DNA of 21,510 nucleotides from Kiritimatiellia bacterium (GCA_007125875.1 SLCI01000244.1:1-21510), one strand, 5' to 3'. Shown: positions 1 to 7,418, counted from the first letter of the stretch. The notes: generated from the sequence alone by a model not told the origin. Program-made: numbers and translations.

Positions 1-50
1 AAGCCGGCGACGTCTTAGATATCCGCCACGCCCGTACGTTCAAAAAATGA
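1..50 (+). CDS. Possible C-terminal end of a gene cut by the window edge
   Basis: The third forward frame is open from the left edge to a TGA at 48-50 and reads AGDVLDIRHARTFKK. This basic, composition-normal end could be the last 15 residues of a protein whose body lies outside the window. An ATG at 47-49 overlaps the stop (ATGA) and opens a 25-codon frame ending at 124, which may be chance. I do not recognise the family. The stretch is too short to establish coding, so this is a weak call. Confidence 0.25.
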   Translation, partial: AGDVLDIRHARTFKK

Positions 51-124
51 AGTCCATCTCAGACCTGATCGCCACGGCGTATAATCGTAACCATAACCGT
101 ACGCGGGACAAGTCAGCAAGATAA

Positions 125-371
125 GGAGATCCGGGTCGGACCACAGGTTTCTTCAGGGAATCAACGACTTACGACAGCGGAACTGGGCGCTTCGGGGTCT
201 TAGAGGCTCTTTTTGATCGTATTTTAGAGCTGTAAGGATCAGCGCGAGACAGTGACGGAGGATAGGGAGCGCGTGTAATGAGTTTCCAACGACTGGAAAA
301 ATCAGCTCAAATTTTTCCAACGACTGGAAAAGGGATGTCGATAGCTAGTCGGCTGTCTGTATGGGCGGTGA
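125..371. other. Noncoding stretch with decayed repeat pieces
   Basis: No convincing gene is seen. Bases 147-180 resemble part of the tandem repeat downstream (compare 909-943: 'caggg-atcaacga-tt-cgacagcgg'), and 251-272 resembles the unit segment that reads 'gacagcggaggat-gggagcgcg'. This looks like a diverged upstream copy of the 351-bp unit carrying an insertion of about 60 bp relative to the later units. Two TTTCCA...TGGAAA words lie at 283-331 and are listed separately. Confidence 0.5.
283..331. repeat. Paired TTTCCA-ACGAC-TGGAAAA inverted-repeat words
   Basis: The 18-base word tttccaacgactggaaaa occurs at 283-300 and again at 314-331. Each copy is an inverted repeat (TTTCCA/TGGAAA around a 5-base centre), and the copies begin 31 bp apart, close to three helical turns. 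That geometry would suit a dimeric DNA-binding protein or small hairpins. From memory, similar TTTTCCA-N-TGGAAAA words are common between genes in some PVC bacteria; this was not checked. Confidence 0.6.
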
Positions 372-722
372 GCTGCTGGTGGGATAGAGATGTCTCGGCA
401 GGCTCGACATGACTCATTTGCGATGGTTGTCGAGCGCGCCAATGGTTTGGTAGCTAGTGAGCGGCTTTTTCGAAGGTAGTCATTCCGAGCGAAGTCGAGG
501 AATCTCATGCTACACCTGCAACCCATGAATGGGACCAGGCGTGCGGGGGCATACCTTTGGTTTCTGAAGGGAACCAAGAATTTGCGACAGCGGAGGATCG
601 GGAGCGCGGCCGAAGAGGTTCCTGTGATTGGGAATAGGGGTATAGCGTATAAGCTATAGGCGTTTTGCGGCCGGGAAGGTTAATAGCTTATAAGCTATTA
701 TTGGGTGTGGTGGTCGGAGGCG
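372..722. repeat. 351-bp tandem repeat, unit 1
   Basis: This unit starts with gctgctggtgggatagag and ends just before the same words recur at 723. It holds, in order, a left arm (387-413), a spacer with tttggtagctagtgagcggc, a right arm (479-506) nearly complementary to the left arm, a variable middle, a small inverted repeat (641-658) and a perfect 20-bp palindrome (681-700). Open frames across it repeat with the unit and show no family resemblance, so I take it as noncoding. Confidence 0.85.
681..700. repeat. Perfect 20-bp palindrome in unit 1
   Basis: The sequence taatagcttataagctatta equals its own reverse complement. It recurs unchanged at 1032-1051. It could be an operator for a dimeric protein, a cruciform, or a stop-rich hairpin in RNA. 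About 25 bases upstream, TATAGC-gtataa-GCTATA (641-658) forms a related smaller inverted repeat sharing the ATAAGCTAT core. Confidence 0.85.
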
Positions 723-1073
723 GCTGCTGGTGGGATAGAGATGTCTCGGCAGGCTCGACATGACTCATTTGCGATGGTTTTCGAGCGCGCCAATTGTTTG
801 GTAGCTAGTGAGCGGCTCTTGCGAAGGTAGTCATTCCGAGCGAAGCCGATGAATCTCATGCTACACCTGCAACCCATAAATGGGACCAGGTGTGCGGAGG
901 CAGTCCTTAGGTTTCGCCAGGGCATCAACGATTTGCGACAGCGGAGGATGGGGAGCGCGGCCGAAGAGGTTCCTGTGATTGGGAATAGGGATATAGCGTA
1001 TAAGCTATAGGCGTTTTGCGGCCGGGAAGGTTAATAGCTTATAAGCTATTATTGGGTGTGGTGGTCGGAGGCG
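723..1073. repeat. 351-bp tandem repeat, unit 2
   Basis: This is the second full copy of the unit. Every landmark lies exactly 351 bp after its counterpart: arms at 738-764 and 830-857, small inverted repeat at 992-1009, palindrome at 1032-1051. The last 130 or so bases are almost identical to unit 1, while the middle (about 870-935) has drifted more. High identity at a fixed period suggests recent duplication or gene-conversion-like homogenisation. Confidence 0.85.
1032..1051. repeat. Perfect 20-bp palindrome in unit 2
   Basis: This is an exact second copy of the palindrome at 681-700, 351 bp downstream, again preceded by TATAGC-gtataa-GCTATA at 992-1009. Conservation of both elements while the middle of the unit drifted hints that they matter, although recent duplication could also explain it. 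Confidence 0.85.
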
Positions 1074-1321
1074 GCTGCTGGTTGGGATCGAGATGTCTCG
1101 ACTTCGCTCGACATGACTCACAGGGCGATGGTTGTCGAGCGCGCCAATTGTTTGGTAGCTAGTGAGCGGCTCTTGCGAAGACCTAGTCATTCCGAGCGAA
1201 GTCGAGGAATCTCATGCTAAACCTGCAACCCACCTGAGCGACGCACGCTTTGTCGGCGGCTGTGTCCGTAGGCTGTCGCTGCTGGTTGGGATCGAGATGT
1301 CTCGACTTCGCTCGACAGGAC
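1074..1321. repeat. Partial tandem copies 3 and 4
   Basis: Copy 3 matches the first part of the unit from 1074 to about 1232 (arms at 1090-1117 and 1186-1213) and then diverges, losing the palindrome half. A fourth fragment begins at 1278, 204 bp on, and keeps only gctgctggttggg plus the left arm (1294-1321). In copies 3 and 4 the left arm carries 'gacttcgctcg' where units 1 and 2 carry 'ggcaggctcg', so the arms pair better here. Confidence 0.75.
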
Positions 1322-1382
1322 TGCGTTCTTTATTTGAGCAGGTCCTTTAGCGGGGTTTATGATCCCGGCTCATCCAGAGGAT

Positions 1383-1431
1383 TCGCCCTACCTTCGCGTG
1401 ATGGGATAGGTAGGGCGAGCCTTTACCCTAC
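1383..1431. repeat. Nested hairpins beyond the DUF1844 gene
   Basis: Bases 1383-1393 and 1408-1418 form a perfect 11-bp stem (tcgccctacct/aggtagggcga) with a 14-base loop. The gtaggg at 1410-1415 can pair instead with ccctac at 1426-1431, so the two stems exclude each other. The structure starts a base or so after the stop of the minus-strand DUF1844 gene and may end or stabilise its transcript, but no T-run follows on the minus strand. A related word, tgtagggcg, occurs at 4591-4599. Confidence 0.55.
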
Positions 1432-1863
1432 TCAGCCGTAGCTTTTGCGGTAGCGCGTTTTGTTCTCGGTTTCTTCCTGTTTCTTGGGCGTCTCGATGAC
1501 GGGCTCTTTATCGGCGTCGCCAGCAGGTGCGGCAGGCTCTTGCGGGGCGCTGTCGGCGGGGGCGGAAGCTGATGGGCGTCCGCCGCCTTGCGCCTGCTTC
1601 ACTTCCACGAACTGTAGGCGCAGCATGGTCAAGCTCTCGCTGAGCATCTTCTCTTCGGCGGCATCGAGGTTGCCTTTGGTCTTCTCGCTTAAGGTCTCCA
1701 GGATGTCGATCATCCCTTGCGCGCCTTCGAGATGGACTTCGGGGCGCTGGCCGGACGGATCGGGGATCTGACCCAACTGTTGCAAGGCCGAGGTGGCGAT
1801 CATAATCACCAACTGACTAAAGGTGGATGGCAGGTCTTGTTTGTTTTGTTCTGCTTCGCTCAT
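1432..1863 (-). CDS. DUF1844 domain protein
   Basis: This is a 143-residue protein whose residues about 8-90 match the DUF1844 family: LPSTFSQLVIMIATSALQQL, then a 'G-IP-P' turn, then an E-rich helix containing EKTKGNLDAAEEKML. The family is small, helical and of unknown function, and is widespread in Acidobacteria, Planctomycetes, Verrucomicrobia and Deltaproteobacteria. The tail (about 95-143) is low-complexity, rich in Ala, Pro, Glu and Lys, and probably disordered. There is no signal peptide, so it is likely cytoplasmic. A GGAGAAG box sits 7 bases before the ATG. It follows the M16 peptidase gene by 17 bp and probably shares its transcript. The link to that peptidase is inferred from position only. 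Confidence 0.85.
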   Translation of the reverse strand: MSEAEQNKQDLPSTFSQLVIMIATSALQQLGQIPDPSGQRPEVHLEGAQGMIDILETLSEKTKGNLDAAEEKMLSESLTMLRLQFVEVKQAQGGGRPSASAPADSAPQEPAAPAGDADKEPVIETPKKQEETENKTRYRKSYG

Positions 1864-1880
1864 ACTACTTCTCCGTTCGG

Positions 1881-4511
1881 TTAGGGGGTCTCAACGCGTT
1901 CACCGGCTGCCGGGTAGACGACCGAGATGACTCGGTACTCGAGATCAAAGATCCGTTGCGCCGCCCGCTGAATGTCTTCTGCACTGACACTACGTAGCCG
2001 TTGCTCTCTTGTAAATTCATAATCGTAGCCGAGTCCGTACAACGTATTCAATGCACTCACTTGCGCAAGCGAATGATTGTTCTGCAGACGCGCAAAATGA
2101 TCGCCGATTAGCTGTTCGCGTGCCCGTGCCAATTCCGCCTCACTCAAGCCTTCCTCGATGATGCGCTTCAGTTCGGCTTCCATCAGCTCCTGTATCTCGG
2201 GCACCGCTTCTTCATAGGTGCCGGCAAACAGCATGAAGTGACCGGGCGCAACGCCTGGTCGACTCATGGCCCCGACGAAATAGACCAAGCCGCGCTTGTC
2301 GCGTACTTCGATGGCCAAGTTCGAGGCCAGACCACTCATGGCCGCCTGCAGCACATCTAGCGCGTCGGTGTCTTCGTCATCCAGCGCAACACTGGGGAAG
2401 GCCATCAAATAAATCGTTTGCTGGCGTGGCTCGCGCGCGGTCCGTTCGACTGGTAGCTCGCGCGATGCGACGGACTCAGGAAGAGCGATCGCTTCTCCGG
2501 CTGGCAAATCGCCGAACAGTTTCTCCAAATCGGCCAAAACTTGGTCAGGGTCGACATGACCAAACACGGAGATGGCGAGATTGTTGGCGTGCAGGTGGCG
2601 GTTCAAGTAATCGCGCAACTGATCCGCCGAGAGTTCGGCGATGGTCTCCTCCTGGCCTTCGGGCGTCCAGCGATACGGGTGTTCCGGGAACAACGCGTCG
2701 CGCACCATTTGATCGGCCCGCGTCAGCGGGCGTTCGCGCGCGGCCCGGATGTCGGCTCGCTGCCGGGTCCGTTGTCGCTCCACTTCCGCATCGCCGAAGG
2801 CTGGGTCGCGTAGGGACTCGGCCAGCAACGTGGCCAGTTCCGACCAATCGGACGTTAGACTGCGTCCTTGCAAGCCGAAGCTGTTGAGTCCGGAAAAAGG
2901 TTGCAGCGAAGCACCCAGGGCCTCGAGGGTTTCTGCGATCTCAGCCGCACTGCGCGTGGAGGTGCCTCTCGTCAGCAGATCACTCATAAAGCGGGCGATA
3001 CCCTGCGTCGATTCCGTTTCCGTCAATAAACCGCCCATCGCGGCGACCGTGATGTTGACCATGGGCAGGCGATGGTCCTGCCGGATGATGACCGGCAACC
3101 CGTTCGACAACGTAAACTGTTCCGGCGCGGAGATGAGTGCCTCCTGTCGAGTCGTCTCTTGATCAGTGATACTTTCGGTCTCGGGCGTAAGCAGCGCCAG
3201 TGTTTGGCGATGCGGTTGCACATAGCGATTGAGGACGGCCAGTAGTGACTCGGGTGTGATGGCTTCGAGCGCGGTCAAGTACTGCTCCGAAAAGCGCGGG
3301 TTGCCTGTGTAGAATTCACCCGACGCGATGGAATCCACTTGGCCGCGCACGTTTTCCAAGCTGCTGAGCGTGCGCACCATCACCTGTCGCTTGGCCTTCT
3401 CGATTTCGGCTTCGGTGAACGGGGTCGCGCGCCAGTGCTCAATTTCCCGTTCAACCGCCGCAATGACCTCGGCTTCTTTTTCCGGGTCGAACGTGGCGCT
3501 GAAACCAAAAATGCCGGGTTCGCCGGGGGCATAGGACCAGGCTCCAATGCGATGCACCAATTGTTGCTCATCTCGCAGGGAAAGGGTTAGGCGACTGCTT
3601 TCGCCATGTCCGATCACGGCGGCCAGCACATCCAAGGCCGCTGCGTCGGGATCGGAAACGGAGACCGCATGCCAGCCCCAAGCGGCGCGCGAGACTTCGT
3701 AGGCGCCCGTTTGGCGGGCGAAGCGAGGACTCAATTGTGGTGGTTCAGCGGGGATAATCACGGGACGGCGCATGCGCCGTTCAAAGTCGCTAAATGCATC
3801 GCGAATCGCCTGTTCCATCTCGAGCGGGTCAACGTCGCCGGCCACGGCGACGATCATGTTGTCAGGCCGGTAATGGCGCTCGAAGAAGGCCAGTAAGTCT
3901 TCGCGGGTTGTTTGCAGGAATACTTCGCGATAGCCGATCACCGGGTGCCGGTGCGGATGCACGCGATAGGCGGTGGACCAGAGCAGGCGGCCCAGCTCCC
4001 GTTGCGGATCGTCTCGATTCATCGCCATTTCTTGCAGGATCACCGTCTGCTCTCGTTCCCACTCGTCCTCTGGAAAGGTAGCGTTTTGGACTGCATCGGC
4101 CAACACGTCTAAGCCGACATCCCAATGGCGGGAGGGCAGCACGACATGGAATACGGTGCGATCAAACGTGGTGTAGGCGTTAACGCGTCCGCCGGCATCG
4201 GAAATTTCGCGCGAAATATCGCCCGGCGTGCGGGTGGGGGTGCCCTTGAAGATCATGTGTTCGACGTAATGGGCTAAGCCGGCGCCGAGAAAGTCGTCCT
4301 CGTGAATTGAGCCGGTTCCGAACCAGGTTTGAATCGCTACGACTGGGGCGCTCGAATCCGGCTTAACCAGTCCGATAATGCCGTTCTCCATCGTGAAGCG
4401 ATGAATCTGATCGTTCGCTGTCCGAATCACTTCAATCGGATCTGTCATTGAACCGTCTCCCGATAGCGTTAATAAGGATGTTATACATAGTGTCCCAACG
4501 ATCTTTTTCAT
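1881..4511 (-). CDS. M16 family zinc peptidase, two-module form
   Basis: The 876-residue protein has two M16 (insulinase/processing-peptidase) halves. The first carries the inverted zinc motif H81-Y-V-E84-H85 in GLAHYVEHMIFKGT, and the third ligand E161 lies 76 residues after H85, as usual for the family. The second half (about 450-876) begins FTLSNGLPVIIRQD and has RFMSD where the HxxEH would be, so it is the inactive partner module that helps form the chamber. The N-terminus MKKIVGTLCITSLLTLSG is a weak signal-like peptide, so export to the periplasm is likely but not certain; M22 is an alternative start. A GGGAG box upstream of the ATG at 4509-4511 supports the longer start. It lies 155 bp beyond glmS and 17 bp before the DUF1844 gene. 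The substrate is unknown, probably peptides. Confidence 0.92.
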   Translation of the reverse strand: MKKIVGTLCITSLLTLSGDGSMTDPIEVIRTANDQIHRFTMENGIIGLVKPDSSAPVVAIQTWFGTGSIHEDDFLGAGLAHYVEHMIFKGTPTRTPGDISREISDAGGRVNAYTTFDRTVFHVVLPSRHWDVGLDVLADAVQNATFPEDEWEREQTVILQEMAMNRDDPQRELGRLLWSTAYRVHPHRHPVIGYREVFLQTTREDLLAFFERHYRPDNMIVAVAGDVDPLEMEQAIRDAFSDFERRMRRPVIIPAEPPQLSPRFARQTGAYEVSRAAWGWHAVSVSDPDAAALDVLAAVIGHGESSRLTLSLRDEQQLVHRIGAWSYAPGEPGIFGFSATFDPEKEAEVIAAVEREIEHWRATPFTEAEIEKAKRQVMVRTLSSLENVRGQVDSIASGEFYTGNPRFSEQYLTALEAITPESLLAVLNRYVQPHRQTLALLTPETESITDQETTRQEALISAPEQFTLSNGLPVIIRQDHRLPMVNITVAAMGGLLTETESTQGIARFMSDLLTRGTSTRSAAEIAETLEALGASLQPFSGLNSFGLQGRSLTSDWSELATLLAESLRDPAFGDAEVERQRTRQRADIRAARERPLTRADQMVRDALFPEHPYRWTPEGQEETIAELSADQLRDYLNRHLHANNLAISVFGHVDPDQVLADLEKLFGDLPAGEAIALPESVASRELPVERTAREPRQQTIYLMAFPSVALDDEDTDALDVLQAAMSGLASNLAIEVRDKRGLVYFVGAMSRPGVAPGHFMLFAGTYEEAVPEIQELMEAELKRIIEEGLSEAELARAREQLIGDHFARLQNNHSLAQVSALNTLYGLGYDYEFTREQRLRSVSAEDIQRAAQRIFDLEYRVISVVYPAAGERVETP

Positions 4512-4666
4512 AAGACATCTCCCGTAAAAGCGTCCCGATTGATTCCCAGCGCGTCGCGAGCGACGGCTCTACAATTCCCAGTATTTTTCTTGTAGGGCGT
4601 CCGCTTGCGGATCGCCGGTTTCACCCACGGATTCAGCATTCATCAACACGCTTGTGAATAGGGAAC
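4512..4666. other. Gap between glmS and the M16 gene with repeat-like words
   Basis: These 155 bp hold no gene. They contain small inverted repeats: cgtcg-cgag-cgacg at about 4551-4565, ctacaa/ttgtag at 4569-4574 and 4590-4595, and ggcgtccgcttgcggatcgcc at 4596-4616 (a stem with one bulge). None is followed by a clear T-run on the minus strand, so a classical glmS terminator is not evident. The words look like debris of a dispersed intergenic repeat. Confidence 0.45.
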
Positions 4667-6505
4667 TTACTCCACCGTGACACTTTTCGCCAGATTGCGC
4701 GGCTTATCAATGTCCGTGCCGCGCGCCTGCGCGGCATAGTAGGCGAGCAACTGTAGCGCGACCACATTGACGAGGGGCGAAAATTCTTCCCGCGTTTCGG
4801 GCACATAGATGATGTCTTCCGCAAACGAGGCCACTTGGCGATCGCCATCCGTGGCTACGGCAATAATGCGGCCATGCCGCGCTTCGACCTCTTTCATGTT
4901 CGAGATCATCTTTTCGTAGACCTCGTCCTCGGTCTTGGTGCAGATGCAGATGACGGGGAGGTATTCGTTGATGAGCGCGATCGGACCGTGCTTCATTTCG
5001 CCGGCCGCGTAGCCCTCGGCATGTTGGTAGGAGATTTCCTTGTTCTTGAGCGCGCCCTCCAGTGCGGTGGGGTAATTAAAGCGTCGTCCCAGATAGAGTG
5101 CGCTGGGGCCATCGTGATGCTTGTCGGCGATTGCGCGAATTTGTTCGGCCCGTTCCAATACATAGTGAATAGCGTCCGGGATCGTTTCCAGGGACTGCGT
5201 AAGCTGCTGCGCATGTTCCGCGGATATCTCGTTGCGGGCGCGCCCAATATGGATACCGAGCAGGGCAAACGCCATCAATTGCGCGGTATACGCTTTAGTC
5301 GAGGCCACGCCAATTTCGGGCCCGGCATTGGTGAACAAAACGGCATCGCTCTCGCGCACGAGGGAACTGCCGGGCACATTGCAGATGGAAAGGATCTTGC
5401 AATTCTTTTCCCGCGCCAAACGCAGCGAGGCGAGGGTGTCGGCGGTTTCACCGGATTGTGAGACCGCGATAAACAAGGTGTCGGGCTCGATTCGTGGCGA
5501 CCGATAACGAAACTCGCTGCCGAGATCGGTTTCCACGGCCAAATTGGTGAGATGCTCGATCAGGAACTGTCCATACATCGCGGCGTGATAGGCCGTGCCG
5601 CAACTGACAATCATGATCCGTCGCAGATCTTTAAAGTAGTCGGCATCGAGCGGAATGTCCGGTAGCGCCACCTCATGTCCTTTGCTGTGCTGGTCGAGCA
5701 GCGTCCGCAGTACGCGCGGTTGTTCATGCATTTCCTTCAGCATGAACGTTTCAAACCCAGCCATTTCGGCGGCTTCCGGCGCGATGTCGACCGGCTTGAT
5801 CTCGGGCGTGACCGTTTCGCCGTCCAGGTTTTGGAGCCGCACACCTTCGGGGCTTAGTACGGCGAGCTCGCCGTCATTCAGATAGATGACGCGATCAATG
5901 TGGTTCACGATGGCCGGGACATCGCTGGCGATGAAAGACTCGTTCTCGCCGAGACCGACAATCAGCGGGCTGCCCAGCCGCGCGGCGTAGACGGTGTCGG
6001 GGTTGTCCTGAAACAAAATGCCCAAGGCATAGGCGCCGCGTGCTTGCTTCAGCGCCTTGCGGATAGCCGCTTCAATATCAGGAGCCCCTTGCTTGAGTGC
6101 CTCTTCGATCAAATGCGGTATGACTTCGGTGTCGGTATCGGAAGCGAAGGTATGCCCGGCGGCGATCAGTTCATCGCGCAGTGTTTGGTAGTTCTCTATG
6201 ATGCCGTTGTGGACGACCGCGATCCGGCCGGAGCCATCCAAATGCGGATGCGAGTTGCGTTCCGAAGGTTCGCCGTGTGTGGCCCAGCGAGTGTGGCCGA
6301 TCCCAGGGCGACCAGCAATCGGGTTACGATCGAGCACCTTCTCTAGTTCACTCAAACGCCCCATGCATTTGCGATACATGATTCCGTTGTCGGTATGAAC
6401 CGCAAGACCACCTGAGTCATAGCCGCGATATTCCAGCCGCTTCAATCCATCCAACAGCAAAGGGGCTGCTTCTTTTTGTCCGACGTAACCAACAATTCCG
6501 CACAT
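4667..6505 (-). CDS. glmS: Glutamine--fructose-6-phosphate aminotransferase
   Basis: The enzyme makes glucosamine-6-phosphate from fructose-6-phosphate and glutamine, the entry step to UDP-GlcNAc for peptidoglycan and lipid A, in the cytoplasm. The protein is 612 residues, the usual length. It starts MCGIVGYVGQ, so Cys2 becomes the N-terminal nucleophile of the class II glutaminase domain (about 1-220; HTRWATHG and HNGIIENY are visible). Two SIS sugar-isomerase domains follow (SCGTAYHA and SQSGETADT in the first), and the C-terminus LAKSVTVE is typical. The frame stays open upstream to 6565, but the Cys must follow the initiator Met, and AGGAG at 6513-6517 lies 7 bases before the ATG at 6503-6505. 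No glmS ribozyme was recognised. Confidence 0.98.
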   Translation of the reverse strand: MCGIVGYVGQKEAAPLLLDGLKRLEYRGYDSGGLAVHTDNGIMYRKCMGRLSELEKVLDRNPIAGRPGIGHTRWATHGEPSERNSHPHLDGSGRIAVVHNGIIENYQTLRDELIAAGHTFASDTDTEVIPHLIEEALKQGAPDIEAAIRKALKQARGAYALGILFQDNPDTVYAARLGSPLIVGLGENESFIASDVPAIVNHIDRVIYLNDGELAVLSPEGVRLQNLDGETVTPEIKPVDIAPEAAEMAGFETFMLKEMHEQPRVLRTLLDQHSKGHEVALPDIPLDADYFKDLRRIMIVSCGTAYHAAMYGQFLIEHLTNLAVETDLGSEFRYRSPRIEPDTLFIAVSQSGETADTLASLRLAREKNCKILSICNVPGSSLVRESDAVLFTNAGPEIGVASTKAYTAQLMAFALLGIHIGRARNEISAEHAQQLTQSLETIPDAIHYVLERAEQIRAIADKHHDGPSALYLGRRFNYPTALEGALKNKEISYQHAEGYAAGEMKHGPIALINEYLPVICICTKTEDEVYEKMISNMKEVEARHGRIIAVATDGDRQVASFAEDIIYVPETREEFSPLVNVVALQLLAYYAAQARGTDIDKPRNLAKSVTVE

Positions 6506-6723
6506 ACAATCACTCCTACAGAGTGGTTTAAATGAAAGTCTAGCCGCGTCCCGCCTGCCCGCCAACGGAGGGTGAGGACGTGGATCCTTGTTCTATCGGC
6601 AAAACCCTCCACCGTCTAACGACGGCGGCTACCGAATGCTCAACATGCACTAACACCTGACTATAGGTTGAGAGCGGAGCGACCAGCAAACAAAAACCAA
6701 AGGGCTTGGAGGTGTCATGGACC
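6506..6723. other. Upstream region of glmS
   Basis: No gene is seen. A small hairpin (ccgtc-taac-gacgg, 6612-6625) lies in the likely glmS leader. I could not pick a convincing -35/-10 pair. Transcription arriving from the prepilin gene should be stopped by the terminator at 6724-6760, so glmS probably has its own promoter here. Confidence 0.4.
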
Positions 6724-6760
6724 AAAAAGAAACGGGCCAGCGTTGCCGCCGACCCGTTTC
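6724..6760 (-). terminator. Rho-independent terminator of the prepilin gene
   Basis: On the minus strand, GAAACGGG (6760-6753) and CCCGTTTC (6736-6729) form an 8-bp stem around a 16-base loop, followed at once by TTTTT (6728-6724). It starts about 22 bases after the stop codon of the prepilin-like gene. Stem, position and T-run are all as expected for an intrinsic terminator. Confidence 0.85.
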
Positions 6761-6782
6761 ATGCAAGCTGTTCGCGTCCCGC

Positions 6783-7418
6783 CTAATTGCGCAGGACAGG
6801 GTTGCTAAAGTCTCCTCGACCGGTATAGAAGTCACCACGATCGATCGCCGCCTCCTCGTACATACGAGCGCCGCCACCCTTGGACACAGAGATCATCAGG
6901 CGCGATTGGAAGGGATGCTCATCCTCATCCAGTTCCGGATCCTGATTCAACGCGGTCATTGTCAGGTTGCGTGTGAAAAATAGCGGTAAACTATCTGAAT
7001 CGCGCTCGCGCAGATCAGCGACCATGCACCACGCATTGTTCTCACTATTGAATGCGGCCGGATCATCGGGAGGATCGGACGGCGGCACACCCGGAGCGGC
7101 GAAGAAATCAAAGTTGACGGAGACAATTCCGTTCGTGACGAGGAACGTGAAGTATTCTGTCGAATCGTTCCAGTCATCACTGCGCGGATACTGGAAGGCT
7201 AAGGCTGAGCCACCAGCAATTGAGCCCGGATCAGTGATGGAGGCAAATAGGGCAGTGTATAGCTGACGACCATTATTCAGGACGCCAGTCGCACGACCGC
7301 GCAACAAGACGCCTTGCACGGCAGGGAATAAGAGCGCTGCCAATACCGCGATAATCGCGATCACAACCAGCAACTCAACAAGGGTGAAACCCTTAACTTT
7401 TCGGTTTGTTATAGTCAT
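6783..7418 (-). CDS. Prepilin-type (pseudopilin-like) protein
   Basis: The 211-residue protein begins with a class III prepilin leader: MTITNRKVKG then FTLVELLVVIAIIAVLAALL. A prepilin peptidase should cut after G10 and methylate F11; the conserved E15 (position +5) is present. The hydrophobic helix spans about 11-31. The rest is a polar head rich in Asp, Ser and Gly with few Cys, and I see neither the H-x9-DG ending of DUF1559 pilins nor a clear GspG calcium site. It could be a minor or major pseudopilin of the GspD/E/F system encoded 6 kb away. An AGATGG-rich leader with GGAG 7 bases before the ATG supports this start. The gene stands alone with its own promoter and terminator. Confidence 0.88.
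   Translation of the reverse strand: MTITNRKVKGFTLVELLVVIAIIAVLAALLFPAVQGVLLRGRATGVLNNGRQLYTALFASITDPGSIAGGSALAFQYPRSDDWNDSTEYFTFLVTNGIVSVNFDFFAAPGVPPSDPPDDPAAFNSENNAWCMVADLRERDSDSLPLFFTRNLTMTALNQDPELDEDEHPFQSRLMISVSKGGGARMYEEAAIDRGDFYTGRGDFSNPVLRN

Noticed and set aside
302..928. Repeated minus-strand open frames of 76-91 codons over the tandem repeat
   Set aside because: They recur only because the 351-bp period is a multiple of three. They lack ribosome sites and family resemblance, and their sequence follows the repeat, not codon constraint.
387..1321. CRISPR-like array of direct repeats
   Set aside because: The units are 351 bp, not 25-40 bp repeats with unique spacers, and no cas gene is present.
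1318..1345. ggactgc/gcaggtcc hairpin as a plus-strand terminator
   Set aside because: The stem is short with a bulge, only TTT follows, and no plus-strand gene lies upstream.
2426..2887. Long plus-strand frames opposite the M16 gene
   Set aside because: They are antisense shadows of a clearly recognised protein, Arg/Ser/Pro-rich with no family features.
4835..5461. 208-codon plus-strand frame opposite glmS
   Set aside because: It is antisense to a strongly conserved enzyme and has no recognisable domain; high GC favours such long shadows.
6506..6600. glmS ribozyme/riboswitch in the glmS leader
   Set aside because: No conserved ribozyme core was recognised next to the start, and the leader is short before GC-rich unrelated sequence.
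6545..6784. 12-base direct repeat cgcgtcccgcct at 6545-6556 and 6773-6784
   Set aside because: It is short, and one copy overlaps the stop codon of the prepilin gene; chance is a sufficient explanation.
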